64,000 nucleotides of DNA, taken from a bacterium. Lineage in GTDB: Bacteria > Chloroflexota > Dehalococcoidia > Tepidiformales > Tepidiformaceae. The position numbers were made by a program, and so were the translations under genes. Positions 7,817 through 16,468 of the stretch are shown piece by piece. The notes beneath the pieces are model-generated. The model did no database searches, was not told where the DNA came from, and was given only the letters and a program-made list of their open reading frames with translations. The DNA is taken from the NCBI GenBank assembly GCA_003577245.1, contig QEVS01000001.1, forward strand, positions 1 through 64,000. Reading direction: 5' to 3'. Numbering within the stretch: position 1 is the first letter of the stretch; each line of letters opens with the position of its first letter.

Positions 7817-8506
7817 ATGTCCATTCCGCCCCTCTTCCTCCTCCACGCACCCGATGGGTTCCTCTCCACACCCATCGCCGCCGTCATGTGGCTGGTTACG
7901 GTGCTGGCCCTCGCGGTGGCCGTCAGGCGCGCCGATGCGAATCTCGATGAGAAGGCCGTACCCCTGATGGGTGTGATGGCAGCCTTCGTATTCGCGGCCC
8001 AGATGTTCAACTTCCAGGTTGCGGGAGGGACATCCGGCCACCTCATGGGTGGCGTGCTGGTGGCCGTCCTCCTCGGACCGTGGGCCGGTACCCTCGTGAT
8101 GGCCTGCGTCATCGCCGTCCAGGCGCTCGTCTTCCAGGACGGCGGCCTCGTCGTCATGGGCGCCAACATCTTCAACATGGGGGTCGTCGGCACCTTCGGC
8201 GGCTACCTCCTCTACCGCGTCCTCGCCACCGTCCTGGGCGGCGAAAAGCGGGCCCGGTTGCCCGCTGCCGCCATTGCGGCGTGGCTCTCGGTGGTCATTG
8301 CCGCCGTCCTCGTCTCCTTCCAGCTCGCCCTCTCCGATACCACTTCGCTGCGCGTCGCCCTCCCGGCCATGGTTGGCGTTCACGCGCTCATCGGCATCGG
8401 CGAGGCCGTGATTACTGTCGCCGCCCTCAGCTTCATCGCCGCCACCCGCGGCGACCTCCTCCATATCGCTCGCCCGGCGCTCGCCGGGCAGGGGAGCCAG
8501 CAATGA
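7817..8506 (+). CDS. cbiM: Cobalt/nickel ECF transporter S component CbiM
   Basis: The 229-residue integral membrane protein has the CbiM signature HAPDGFLSTPIAAVMW and a second conserved His in AGGTSGHLMGGVLVAVLLGPW. These belong to the metal site of the family, and about six hydrophobic helices follow. AAGGG precedes the ATG by 7 bases. In typical CbiM/NikM the protein begins Met-His and the N-terminal amine takes part in metal binding; here nine residues precede the His, which is unusual. It overlaps cbiN by ATGA and starts the cbiMNQO operon for uptake of cobalt or nickel. Confidence 0.93.
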   Translation: MSIPPLFLLHAPDGFLSTPIAAVMWLVTVLALAVAVRRADANLDEKAVPLMGVMAAFVFAAQMFNFQVAGGTSGHLMGGVLVAVLLGPWAGTLVMACVIAVQALVFQDGGLVVMGANIFNMGVVGTFGGYLLYRVLATVLGGEKRARLPAAAIAAWLSVVIAAVLVSFQLALSDTTSLRVALPAMVGVHALIGIGEAVITVAALSFIAATRGDLLHIARPALAGQGSQQ

Positions 8507-8832
8507 CCATACAGCACCCGCTTCCTGCATCAGGCGGCGCGCGAACCCGCCTCCGGCGCTACTGGTGGGTCGCCGGGGTTGCCATCGCGGCGCTCGTGGT
8601 GGTGATCCTGGCGCCCCTTGCCTCTTCCCATCCGGACGGGCTCGAGCGGGTCGCCGAAGACAAGGAATTCCTGGATACCGCGAAGGGCGCCCGCTGGGAG
8701 TGGCTCCCCGACTACTCCGTCCCGGGCCTCTCCGGTGACGCGTCGACGGTGCTCGCTGGTCTCATCGGCGTCGCCATCGTCTTCGCGCTGATGGTGCTCG
8801 CGGGGCGCATGCTTTCCCGCAGGAGTCAGTGA
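8503..8832 (+). CDS. cbiN: CbiN-like PDGLE-domain subunit of cobalt/nickel transporter
   Basis: This 109-residue protein has an N-terminal membrane helix (WWVAGVAIAALVVVILAPLA), then SSHPDGLERVAEDKEFLDTAKG with the PDGLE motif, and a C-terminal helix (GLIGVAIVFALMVLAGRML). This two-helix layout is that of CbiN or the PDGLE domain of NikN, an accessory subunit needed for full transport by CbiM. Four-base overlaps on both sides place it firmly in the operon. Confidence 0.9.
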   Translation: MTIQHPLPASGGARTRLRRYWWVAGVAIAALVVVILAPLASSHPDGLERVAEDKEFLDTAKGARWEWLPDYSVPGLSGDASTVLAGLIGVAIVFALMVLAGRMLSRRSQ

Positions 8833-9632
8833 GCACACTCAGCCTCGACCGTTACCTCGCCCGCGAAAGCGCCATACACGCCGCCGACGCGCGCCTGAAG
8901 TTCATCGCCACGGCCGGGTTCATCCTCGCGCTTAGCCTGCTTCCGGTGGGAGCCTTCGCGGCCCTCGCTCTCGCGTGGGCGGCTGTCGTTATCGCTTCGG
9001 CCGCCGCGCGCGTGGGGTGGCTGCGAACCACCACCGGAGCCTTCTTCGCCCTCCCCTTCCTGCTCGCTGCCGCGCCCCTCGTTTTCACCCGCCAGGCTGA
9101 CCCGCTTGGCGAGGTCGACCTCCGGCTCTTCACACTCACCGTCAGCGGCGAGGGCCTCAAGATGTTCGCCACCATCGCCCTCAAGAGCTGGGTGAGCGTG
9201 CAGGCAGCATTGCTCCTCAGTTTCACCACCCCTTTCCACGAGCTCGTCGATGCGCTTCGCCGGTTGAGGCTCCCTTCCCTCATGGTCGCCATCATCAGCT
9301 TCATGTACCGCTACATCGCAGTCCTGGCCGAGGAATCAAGCCGCATGATGCGCGCCCGGGCCGCACGCTCGGCTTCTCGCGACGGCCATACCGGAGGCTC
9401 CGTTATCTGGCGCGCGAAGGTCGTGGGCTCCATGGTCGGTTCGCTCTTCCTGCGCGCCTACGAACGAAGCGAGCGGGTGTATGCCGCCATGCAGTCGCGC
9501 GGGTTCAGCGGCGAAATTCGTCACATGGGCGGCCGCAAGCTCCGCAGCGGCGAATGGCTCGCCCTTGGAACGGTAGCTGCGGGCCTCTCTGGCTTCTCGG
9601 TCGCAGCCCGGCTCTGGTTCCCAACCGCATGA
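8829..9632 (+). CDS. cbiQ: ECF transporter T component CbiQ
   Basis: The 267-residue membrane protein starts at a GTG overlapping the cbiN stop (GTGA). It has the CbiQ features: an N-terminal DRYLARESAIHAADARLKF, four to five hydrophobic helices, and the cytoplasmic coupling helix motif with MRARAARS and MQSRGFSG (Ala-Arg-Gly type signatures that contact the ATPase). It couples CbiO to CbiM. The next gene starts inside its stop codon region. Confidence 0.93.
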   Translation: MSTLSLDRYLARESAIHAADARLKFIATAGFILALSLLPVGAFAALALAWAAVVIASAAARVGWLRTTTGAFFALPFLLAAAPLVFTRQADPLGEVDLRLFTLTVSGEGLKMFATIALKSWVSVQAALLLSFTTPFHELVDALRRLRLPSLMVAIISFMYRYIAVLAEESSRMMRARAARSASRDGHTGGSVIWRAKVVGSMVGSLFLRAYERSERVYAAMQSRGFSGEIRHMGGRKLRSGEWLALGTVAAGLSGFSVAARLWFPTA

Positions 9633-10390
9633 ACGGCTCATCGCCGGATACGGCGCCGGGCCTCGATGCCAGCCTCGCTTCGCGATGGATCGAAGTGGAG
9701 CACCTGCACTTTCTCTACCCCGACGGCATGGAGGCCCTCAAGGGCATCGACCTCACCATAGGGCGGGGCGAGAAAGTCGCCCTCATCGGCCCCAATGGCG
9801 CCGGCAAGAGCACACTCATGCTCCACCTCAACGGCATTCACACCCCATCTCACGGCCACGTCCGAATCGGCGGCACGCTTGTCGGCCGCCCCACCGTCAG
9901 GCGCATCCGGGCCGAGGTTGGACTCGTCTTCCAGGACCCGGATGACCAGCTCTTCAGCCCCACCGTTTTCGAAGACGTGGCCTTTGGACCCCTGCACATG
10001 GGCGTTCCCGGCGAGGAGATCCACCGGCGGGTTGAAACAGCCCTCGCCGCCGTCGGCATGAGCGGCTTTGAGCGGCGTCTGCCCCACCACCTTTCGATTG
10101 GCCAGCGCAAACGCGTTGCCCTGGCCACGGTGCTTTCCATGGAGCCGAGCGTGCTTGTCCTGGACGAACCTTCCGCGGGACTCGACCCCCGTGGCCGCAG
10201 GGAGCTCATCGGCCTGCTGCGAAGCCTCCCTCAGACCCTGCTCGTCAGCACCCACGACATGCGCCTCGTCGCCGACGTCTTCCCCCGGGTGATCGTGATG
10301 GACGACGGCCGCGTGGTAGCCGATGGCCCGACCGCTGATGTGATGGCCAACGCAGCCCTCCTTGAAGCCCATGGCCTCGAAAGCCCCTGA
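9629..10390 (+). CDS. cbiO: ECF transporter ATPase CbiO
   Basis: The 253-residue ABC ATPase has Walker A GPNGAGKST, a Q-loop VFQDPDDQLFS typical of ECF ATPases, the signature LSIGQRKRVALA, Walker B VLVLDEPSAGLD and an H-loop STHDM. The ATG overlaps the cbiQ stop. Only one ATPase gene is present, so a CbiO homodimer probably powers the transporter. No cobalamin biosynthesis gene is in the window, so the cargo could be nickel or cobalt. Confidence 0.95.
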   Translation: MNGSSPDTAPGLDASLASRWIEVEHLHFLYPDGMEALKGIDLTIGRGEKVALIGPNGAGKSTLMLHLNGIHTPSHGHVRIGGTLVGRPTVRRIRAEVGLVFQDPDDQLFSPTVFEDVAFGPLHMGVPGEEIHRRVETALAAVGMSGFERRLPHHLSIGQRKRVALATVLSMEPSVLVLDEPSAGLDPRGRRELIGLLRSLPQTLLVSTHDMRLVADVFPRVIVMDDGRVVADGPTADVMANAALLEAHGLESP

Positions 10391-10452
10391 AGCAACCACT
10401 TCCGTTTGACAACCGGTTGCGGGGCGAATTACCGGGTCGGACGCGGGGCTCG

Positions 10453-10458
10453 TATACT
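10453..10458 (+). promoter_or_regulatory. Possible -10 element of a leaderless promoter
   Basis: TATACT lies 8 bases before the GTG at 10467, so transcription would begin at or next to the start codon. A TTGACA at 10406-10411 is 41 bases upstream, too far to be its -35. The call rests on the hexamer and position only. Confidence 0.35.
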
Positions 10459-10466
10459 GGGCTCAG

Positions 10467-11306
10467 GTGTTTACGGCTGTCTTCGACGAGTTCGCCCAGG
10501 CCATAGCCGGCCACGACCGGGATGTTGATCTCTTCGGCGCCGCCATGTCGGTCTCCCGCCTGAGCGGCCGCGAGTTCGACCCCCACGACTACGCCCGCAA
10601 GCTCGACCTCGTCGGCGAGGCCGTGCTCGAGCACGCTGGTCACGGGGCCGGGGCGAGTGAGCTGGCCCATGCCATTGACTACCAGCTTTTCACCGTGCTG
10701 GGATTCAAGGGCGCTTCCGCCGGCCTCAAGAACCCCATCAACAGCTTCCTTTCCGATGTCATCGATCGCCGCGAAGGCATCCCCATCACTCTCTCGCTCG
10801 TCTACATGGAAGTCGCCCAGAGAGCCGGCCTGCGCTGCGACGGTGTGGGCTATCCCCGGCATTTCATCGTGCGCTGCGGCGAACCCGAAGACCCGATATA
10901 CATCGATCCCCTGAACCAGGGCGCGCGCCTCGACCGCGCGGAGCTCCTCGCCGGGCTCCGTTCGGCCAGCCTCGGAGGCGCCACGCCGGACTCCATGTTG
11001 TGCGCCGTCACGCGCCGCCAGATCCTGCAGCGCCTCCTGGCAAACCTTCACGGGCTGTTCCGCGAAAGTCGCGACCTCGAGCGGTGGCTCGCCACCGTCG
11101 AGCTCAGGCTCAGGCTTGAACCATGGAACGCTGCCCTCGTAGGAGAGCGTGGAATGCTCCACTACCGCATGGGCCGGCCGGCTCTCGCACTGGCAGACCT
11201 CGAACGATATGTTGACGGCGGCGGCCGCAGGGCAGCCGTTTCAGGGGCTATCAGGCTCCTCGACCAGCTTCGTTCGCGACACGGGGACCCGGAGGAGACC
11301 GAATGA
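10467..11306 (+). CDS. SirB1-like transglutaminase-fold protein with TPR-like C-terminus
   Basis: The 279-residue protein resembles the SirB1 N-terminal (transglutaminase-like) family: LVGEAVLEHAGHGAGASELA, then NSFLSDVIDRREGIPITLSLVYMEVAQRAGL, GVGYPRHFIVRC and YIDPLNQGARL. The C-terminal third (RESRDLERWLATVELRLRLE then NAALVGERGMLHYRMGRPALAL) looks like a TPR pair. The usual catalytic Cys-His-Asp triad is not clear, so a protein-interaction role is more likely. The GTG start is chosen because no other start fits. It overlaps the Crp/Fnr regulator by 4 bases. Confidence 0.78.
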   Translation: MFTAVFDEFAQAIAGHDRDVDLFGAAMSVSRLSGREFDPHDYARKLDLVGEAVLEHAGHGAGASELAHAIDYQLFTVLGFKGASAGLKNPINSFLSDVIDRREGIPITLSLVYMEVAQRAGLRCDGVGYPRHFIVRCGEPEDPIYIDPLNQGARLDRAELLAGLRSASLGGATPDSMLCAVTRRQILQRLLANLHGLFRESRDLERWLATVELRLRLEPWNAALVGERGMLHYRMGRPALALADLERYVDGGGRRAAVSGAIRLLDQLRSRHGDPEETE

Positions 11307-12073
11307 TGACCGAAATGCCAGTCCGCCCGGCGCGTGGTCACCAGGCTCTGCAGAGATCGATCGCGTGGTACCTGCGTCAGCTCAGCCGGGTGATGAACGT
11401 CCTCTCCGATGATGAGCTCGAACGCCTCATCCCGCTCCTCACCGAGCGCCGCTTCCGGCCGCGACAGATAATCTTCTCCTCGGGCGACCCTGCGGAGCGG
11501 GTCTACCTCCTCCTCAAAGGCCGCGTGAAGACCTACCAGGTGGCCGAGAACGGCAAGGAGATCATCCTTGACCTGGTTGGCCGCGGCGGGATTGTCGGCG
11601 ACATGGCAATCGTTGAAGGCGGCGAGAGGATTGCCTGCGCCCAGGCCATCGAGGAGACCGTCGCCGTCAGCATCTCCTGGGAGGACTTCTCCCACCTCCT
11701 GCAGCAGTCACCCCGGCTCGGCTTTGCCATGGCCGAGCTCATGGCCCGGCGCCTCGCCGGAATGCAGAAAACCTTCATGAACATCGTCTCCAAGCCCGTC
11801 TCCGCCCGGCTCGCGGATGCCCTCCTCAGCAGCCAGGATGGCGAGGTCGTCTATCTCGGTCTCACTCACCAGGAGCTCGCCCAGACCATCGGCACCAGCC
11901 GCGAAACCGTCACCGCACTCCTCAGCCGCTTCGTCTCCATGGGTGCCATTGCGCCCGCTGCAGGCGGCTACCAGGTCGCCGACCTGGCTCTCCTGCGCGG
12001 TATCGCCCGTGGTGACGTGCAGGTCTCGCCCCGGCATCCGGTGGGAAACCAGCCGAGCGCCGTCGCTCCCTGA
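11303..12073 (+). CDS. Crp/Fnr-family transcriptional regulator
   Basis: The 256-residue protein has an N-terminal cyclic-nucleotide-binding fold (residues ~50-150: FRPRQIIFSSGDPAERVYLLLKGRVKTYQV, then GGIVGDMAIVEGGERIACAQA) and a C-terminal winged helix (LTHQELAQTIGTSRETVTALLSRF) that is the Crp DNA-recognition helix. No Fnr-type N-terminal cysteine cluster is visible, so oxygen sensing by Fe-S is unlikely. Its targets are unknown; CRP/FNR-geometry boxes upstream of the molybdoenzyme operon (57390-57405, 57480-57494) are candidate sites for this or another family member. Confidence 0.92.
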   Translation: MMTEMPVRPARGHQALQRSIAWYLRQLSRVMNVLSDDELERLIPLLTERRFRPRQIIFSSGDPAERVYLLLKGRVKTYQVAENGKEIILDLVGRGGIVGDMAIVEGGERIACAQAIEETVAVSISWEDFSHLLQQSPRLGFAMAELMARRLAGMQKTFMNIVSKPVSARLADALLSSQDGEVVYLGLTHQELAQTIGTSRETVTALLSRFVSMGAIAPAAGGYQVADLALLRGIARGDVQVSPRHPVGNQPSAVAP

Positions 12074-12780
12074 TGTCTGCCGCCCCGGCCGGACTGGCGG
12101 CCTCGATCCCCGCCCGCAACGGCCCCGCGCTCATCGCCCACATGGCGGGAAACACCGCCCGCCAGGTCCGGGCAGCCATCGAAGAGGTCGCCGACTTCGT
12201 GGAGGTCGACCTCTGGGCCCATCGCGGGCGCCTCGAGGCGCGCCACGAGAGGGCTCTCTACCCCTTGCCCCTCTGGTTCGAAGAATGGACTACCGTCCGC
12301 CGCGCGCCGAGCCAGCCCTTCACGCTCCAGGAGCTGCTCGTGGAGACCGCCGGGAAAACCGGCGTCTTCCTCGACCTCAAGAACGGGCGCGATCAGCCTT
12401 CCCGGCTCGTGCGCTCCGCCCTCGATGCCGCGCCCAACAGCATCGGCCCCGTGGTCGCCTCGTCGCAGCGCTGGGGAGTCCTCCGCGGCCTCCGGGAGAA
12501 GGCCCCCGAAGTCGAGCTCTACTACTCCATCGACGTGCAGGCCAAGCTTGATCTCTTCCGTTCGGTGGTCGACCGCGACCTGCGCCCGGCCGGCGTCTCC
12601 TGCCGTCACAGCCTGCTCCACGAGGGACTCGTCAGCGAGATGCATGATCGCGGCCTGAAGGTGGTAGCGTGGACTGTGGATGAGCCCGCACGTGCCGCAG
12701 ACCTCGCCTCCTGGGGCGTCGACGGCATCACCACTCATCGCGTCATCGAACTTCGGAGCCACCTCGGTCTCGAACGGTGA
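12073..12780 (+). CDS. Glycerophosphodiester phosphodiesterase-like protein
   Basis: The 235-residue protein keeps the GDPD active-site pattern: H23 in IAHMAGN, E44-x-D46 in VEVDLW and H58 in LEARHE, followed by FTLQELL and a C-terminal VVAWTVDEPARAADLASWGVDGITTH, the typical end of the TIM barrel. The usual HRG at the first His reads HMAG, so the Arg is lost. It presumably hydrolyses glycerophosphodiesters or related phosphodiesters. TGATG joins it to the regulator gene and GTGA joins it to hemW. Confidence 0.85.
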   Translation: MSAAPAGLAASIPARNGPALIAHMAGNTARQVRAAIEEVADFVEVDLWAHRGRLEARHERALYPLPLWFEEWTTVRRAPSQPFTLQELLVETAGKTGVFLDLKNGRDQPSRLVRSALDAAPNSIGPVVASSQRWGVLRGLREKAPEVELYYSIDVQAKLDLFRSVVDRDLRPAGVSCRHSLLHEGLVSEMHDRGLKVVAWTVDEPARAADLASWGVDGITTHRVIELRSHLGLER

Positions 12781-13958
12781 ACCCGCTTGCCGTCTACATC
12801 CACATTCCCTTCTGCACCGTCAAGTGCGGCTACTGCGATTTCAACGCCTACGCGGGTATGGACGGCCTGAAGCGCGACTACACCCGGGCGCTTCTGCGCG
12901 AGATCGAACTGCGGCATGAAGAGGTCGCGGCCCGCAACATCACCTCCATCGTCTTCGGAGGCGGGACACCCGGCGAGATGCCCCCGGGCGATCTCACGGC
13001 AATCATCGATGCACTGCGCAGTTCCGCGACTATCTCCCCGGACGCTGAGATCGGCATCGAAGCCAACCCCGGTTCAACCGGCCCGGACGACCTCCGGCAG
13101 CTGGCTGAAGCAGGAGTGAACAGGGTCTCTTTCGGTGCCCAGAGCTTCGACTCCGAGGAACTGCGCTTCCTCGATCGCATCCATTCGCCCGAGGCCATCG
13201 ACGCTTCCGTGGCCAACGCCCGCCGCGCCGGCATCGCCAGCGTCAACATCGACCTTATCTATGGCCTGCCCGGGCAGGGCGCGGCCGCCTGGGATCGGAC
13301 CCTGCAACGGGCGCTCGCTCTCAACACCGATCACCTCTCTCTCTATGCCCTGACCGTGGAGGACGGAACGCTGCTCGGCAGGCGCGTCCGCGAAGGGAGC
13401 GTCATCATGCCCGGCCCGGACACGGTCGCGGACCTGTATGAGAGGGCCACGACCACGCTGGGCCGGTCGGGATTCCAGCAGTACGAGCTCTCCAACTGGG
13501 CCCGTCCCGGCCACAAATCGCGACATAACATCACATACTGGAGTGACGGCGACTACCTCGGATTGGGGGCAGGCGCCCACGGCTACCTCAACGGCGAGCG
13601 CTACGAGAACGTCGCCCACCCCCGCGAATATGTGCGCTCCCTCCGGGGGCCAGCCTCCGGCCCGCGAGCCGCCGTGTCTTCGGCCTCCGTCCCCGAACGA
13701 TCAACTGCGATTTTCGATTGGGTGACCCTCGCGCTCCGGCTCTCGGAGGGGTTCGAACCCGCCGCCTTCGCTGCCCGCTTCGGCGCCTGCCTCGACGACG
13801 TCATCGGACCGCCGCTCGCCGAGTGCGAGGCTGCCGGCCTGCTCCAGCGCGACCGCCGCGGCGTTCGCCTGACCCGCGCTGGCCGCCTCATGCATGGCGA
13901 GGTATCGGTACGCGTCCTCGCCCACCTGCGAGCAGGAACACCCGCGCATGAAGATTGA
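12777..13958 (+). CDS. hemW: HemW-like radical SAM heme chaperone
   Basis: The 393-residue protein has the radical SAM cluster C13-x3-C17-x2-C20 in FCTVKCGYCDFNAY, then FGGGTPGEM, IGIEANPGS, GVNRVSFGAQSFD, NIDLIYGLPGQ and the C-terminal WSDGDYLGLGAGAHGYL of the HemN/HemW family. It lacks the HemN N-terminal extension and HemN-specific CxxxCxxCxC fourth Cys (Phe is found after CD), which fits HemW, a heme-insertion chaperone. GTG start overlaps the previous stop. Confidence 0.9.
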   Translation: MNPLAVYIHIPFCTVKCGYCDFNAYAGMDGLKRDYTRALLREIELRHEEVAARNITSIVFGGGTPGEMPPGDLTAIIDALRSSATISPDAEIGIEANPGSTGPDDLRQLAEAGVNRVSFGAQSFDSEELRFLDRIHSPEAIDASVANARRAGIASVNIDLIYGLPGQGAAAWDRTLQRALALNTDHLSLYALTVEDGTLLGRRVREGSVIMPGPDTVADLYERATTTLGRSGFQQYELSNWARPGHKSRHNITYWSDGDYLGLGAGAHGYLNGERYENVAHPREYVRSLRGPASGPRAAVSSASVPERSTAIFDWVTLALRLSEGFEPAAFAARFGACLDDVIGPPLAECEAAGLLQRDRRGVRLTRAGRLMHGEVSVRVLAHLRAGTPAHED

Positions 13959-14439
13959 GCTTGCGGTCGCGGCCCGCGGCCTCGCAACGTGGGTGCGCAA
14001 CGTGTACCCGCTCTATCTTCACGACCTCTCCGCCTTCACGGACTACTACTCGCTGGGCGCCGACGGCCTCTGGCGCCCCGACCACCTGGACGACTGGCTG
14101 GCGGGCGGCCCGCTCCAACACGCCCTTGTGATCGTGGCCGATGGCGACCCGGCCGGGTTCGCCTTCGTTGGGCAGGCGCCGTTCGCGCACATGACGCCCG
14201 GCCGCGACTTTCGCCTCTGCGAGTTCTTCGTTCTGAACCGCTTCCGTCGCCGGGGCGTGGGCAGAGGCGCGGCGTTTGCCATCTTCGATCGCTTTCGCGG
14301 CGAATGGGAGGTGACGGAGGTGCCGCGCAACGAGGGCGCGATCGCTTTCTGGCGCCGCGTGATTGGCGAGTACACCCGTGGCGGCTTCTCCGATTCGCTC
14401 GAACCAGGGGAACAGGTGCAGGTCTTCACCAGCAGGTGA
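13948..14439 (+). CDS. GNAT-family acetyltransferase
   Basis: The 163-residue protein begins at ATG 13948, inside the last codons of hemW. It has a GNAT fold: DGDPAGFAFVGQAP, CEFFVLNRFRRRGVGRGAAFAIF with the acetyl-CoA pyrophosphate loop R-R-x-G-V-G, and EVPRNEGAIAFWRRVIGEYTRGGFSD. Substrate unknown. Overlap with hemW suggests the same transcript. Confidence 0.82.
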   Translation: MKIELAVAARGLATWVRNVYPLYLHDLSAFTDYYSLGADGLWRPDHLDDWLAGGPLQHALVIVADGDPAGFAFVGQAPFAHMTPGRDFRLCEFFVLNRFRRRGVGRGAAFAIFDRFRGEWEVTEVPRNEGAIAFWRRVIGEYTRGGFSDSLEPGEQVQVFTSR

Positions 14440-14482
14440 TGTCCCCGCGGGTGCTATCCTTGCCGCGCACGGAGGTGGAACC

Positions 14483-15067
14483 GTGGCGAGCTACGACCGC
14501 AAGACCGCTCTCATCGTGGTCGACATGCAGAACGACTTCGCCGACCCCGGCGGGGCGCTTTCGGTGGCCGGCGGCGAGGAGATCGTGCCCCTTGTCAATG
14601 ACCAGGTGACGCTCGCTCGTGCTGCCGGCGCACTGGTGTTCTACACCCAGGACTGGCATCCGCCCGATACGCCCCACTTCGCAAAGGATGGCGGCGCCTG
14701 GCCGGTCCACTGCGTCCGCGGTACCCGGGGCGCAGCCTTCCACCCCGGGCTCAAGGTTGAAGGTGAGACCATCCGCAAAGGTGCCGGCGGTGAAGATGGT
14801 TACTCGGGCTTTACCGTGCGCGACCCCGACAGCGGGCGCGAGTCCGAAACCGGCCTCTCGGCCATGCTGCATGACGCCGGCATCGAGCGCGTGGTTGTCG
14901 TCGGCCTGGCGACCGACTACTGCGTAATGGCCACAGCCCTCGATGCCGTGCGAAAGGGTTTCTCCACCGTTGTCATTCAGCAGGCCGTTCGCCCGGTTGA
15001 CCTCAAGCCCGGCGATGGCCAGAGAGCGCTCGACGAAATGCGCCGGGCGGGCGTCACCATTGAGTAA
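14483..15067 (+). CDS. pncA: Nicotinamidase / isochorismatase-family amidohydrolase
   Basis: The 194-residue enzyme has the nicotinamidase triad: Asp in ALIVVDMQNDFADPGG, Lys in ETIRKGAG, and Cys in VGLATDYCVMATALDA. A metal-binding DWHPPDTPHF lies between. It converts nicotinamide to nicotinic acid. GTG at 14483 with GGAGG 8 bases upstream fixes the start. The next gene makes nicotinate mononucleotide from its product, so the two form an NAD-salvage pair. Confidence 0.93.
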   Translation: MASYDRKTALIVVDMQNDFADPGGALSVAGGEEIVPLVNDQVTLARAAGALVFYTQDWHPPDTPHFAKDGGAWPVHCVRGTRGAAFHPGLKVEGETIRKGAGGEDGYSGFTVRDPDSGRESETGLSAMLHDAGIERVVVVGLATDYCVMATALDAVRKGFSTVVIQQAVRPVDLKPGDGQRALDEMRRAGVTIE

Positions 15068-15088
15068 CCGGCTCCGAGGTTCTCTCCG

Positions 15089-16456
15089 TTGTGGGTAACG
15101 GGGGCGAATGCCGCCCTCCTCACCGACCTCTATGAGCTGACCATGGCAGCATCCTACTTCGAACACAGGATGAACCATCCCGCGACATTCGACCTCTTCG
15201 TTCGCCATCTCCCCCCTCACCGCAACTTCCTCATCGCCTGCGGACTGGAAGACGCCCTCAGCTACCTCGAAGACTTCCACTTCGAAGATGAAGCCATCGC
15301 CTACCTCCAATCGCTAGGTCTGTTCAAAGACGAATTCCTCCGCTTCCTCCGCAGCCTGCGCTTCAGCGGCGAAGTCTCGGCCATCGCCGAAGGCGAAGCC
15401 TACTTCCCCGAAGAGCCCGTCGTCCGTGTGACCGCACCGCTCATCGAGGCCCAGGTCGTCGAGACATTCCTTCTCAACTGCCTCAACTTCCAATCGCTAA
15501 TAGCGTCGAAGGCCGCACGTGTCGCCATTGCCTGCGGTCAGCGGCAGTTCGTGGACTTCTCCCCGCGCCGCGACCATGGCGCCGATGCCGCTCTCAAGGC
15601 GGCACGCGCCTCGTATATCGGTGGGGCGGCCGCAACCTCGAACGTGCTTGCCGGGCAGGTCTACGGCCTCCCTGTCAGCGGGACCATGGCGCACTCGTTC
15701 GTCATGTCATTCGAACACGAAGTGGACTCCTTCGTCTCCTTTGCCCGGACCTTCCCGCACAATGCGACGCTCCTCATCGATACCTACGACACCCTCGAAG
15801 GGGCCCGCAACGCGGTCCGCGCCGCGAAGCTTCTCGAACCCGAGGGCATCAAGATCCAGGGGGTGCGCCTGGACTCTGGTGACGTCGCCGGCCTCGCCGT
15901 CGGCGTACGGCACATCCTCGATGAAGGCGGCCTCGGTCACGTGGGGGTCTTCGCTTCGGGAGACCTGGATGAGTTCCGTATCGCCGGGCTCCTCGCCCGC
16001 GGCGCGCCGGTCGATGCCTTCGGCGTGGGCACGCAGCTCGGAGTCAGCGCCGACTCCCCTGCCCTCGGGGGCGTCTACAAGCTCGTAGAAGACCCGCAGG
16101 GCCCGAAAATCAAGCTCTCGTCCGGCAAGCGCACCCTGCCCGGTCGAAAGCAGGTCTATCGCATGGAGCGCGGCGGCGAGTTGGAGTACGACCTCATAGC
16201 CCTGGAAGCCGAACCACCCCCCGCCGGAGGAAGACCCCTGCTCGAGTGCGTGATGGCGAAAGGACGGCGCACTTCGCCGGCGCCGCCACTTAGCGCGGCG
16301 CGGGAGCGGTGCCGCGTCGCTCTTGCCGCCCTCCCTTCACGCCTCCGCGCCCTGGAAGAGGTAGTGCCGGGCTTCCCCGTGCGCTACTCGGAGCCCCTTT
16401 CGGGGCTCCTCGAAGTGGAAACTGCCAGCCACCTGCCAAAGGGCCCGGGGCTGTAG
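15089..16456 (+). CDS. pncB: Nicotinate phosphoribosyltransferase
   Basis: The 455-residue protein shows NAPRTase features: [19 protein letters not shown] at the N-terminus, [53 protein letters not shown] with the active-site His, and [22 protein letters not shown] then GVGTQLGVS for phosphate binding. It condenses nicotinate with PRPP. The start is probably TTG at 15089 after a cgaggt site, as no ATG/GTG fits before the conserved LTDLYELT. It directly follows pncA. Confidence 0.92.
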   Translation: MWVTGANAALLTDLYELTMAASYFEHRMNHPATFDLFVRHLPPHRNFLIACGLEDALSYLEDFHFEDEAIAYLQSLGLFKDEFLRFLRSLRFSGEVSAIAEGEAYFPEEPVVRVTAPLIEAQVVETFLLNCLNFQSLIASKAARVAIACGQRQFVDFSPRRDHGADAALKAARASYIGGAAATSNVLAGQVYGLPVSGTMAHSFVMSFEHEVDSFVSFARTFPHNATLLIDTYDTLEGARNAVRAAKLLEPEGIKIQGVRLDSGDVAGLAVGVRHILDEGGLGHVGVFASGDLDEFRIAGLLARGAPVDAFGVGTQLGVSADSPALGGVYKLVEDPQGPKIKLSSGKRTLPGRKQVYRMERGGELEYDLIALEAEPPPAGGRPLLECVMAKGRRTSPAPPLSAARERCRVALAALPSRLRALEEVVPGFPVRYSEPLSGLLEVETASHLPKGPGL

Positions 16457-16468
16457 AATACCGAACAA

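Noticed and set aside
10406..10411. TTGACA as -35 of the SirB1-like gene promoter
   Set aside because: The only good -10 (TATACT at 10453) is 41 bases away, far beyond usable spacing.
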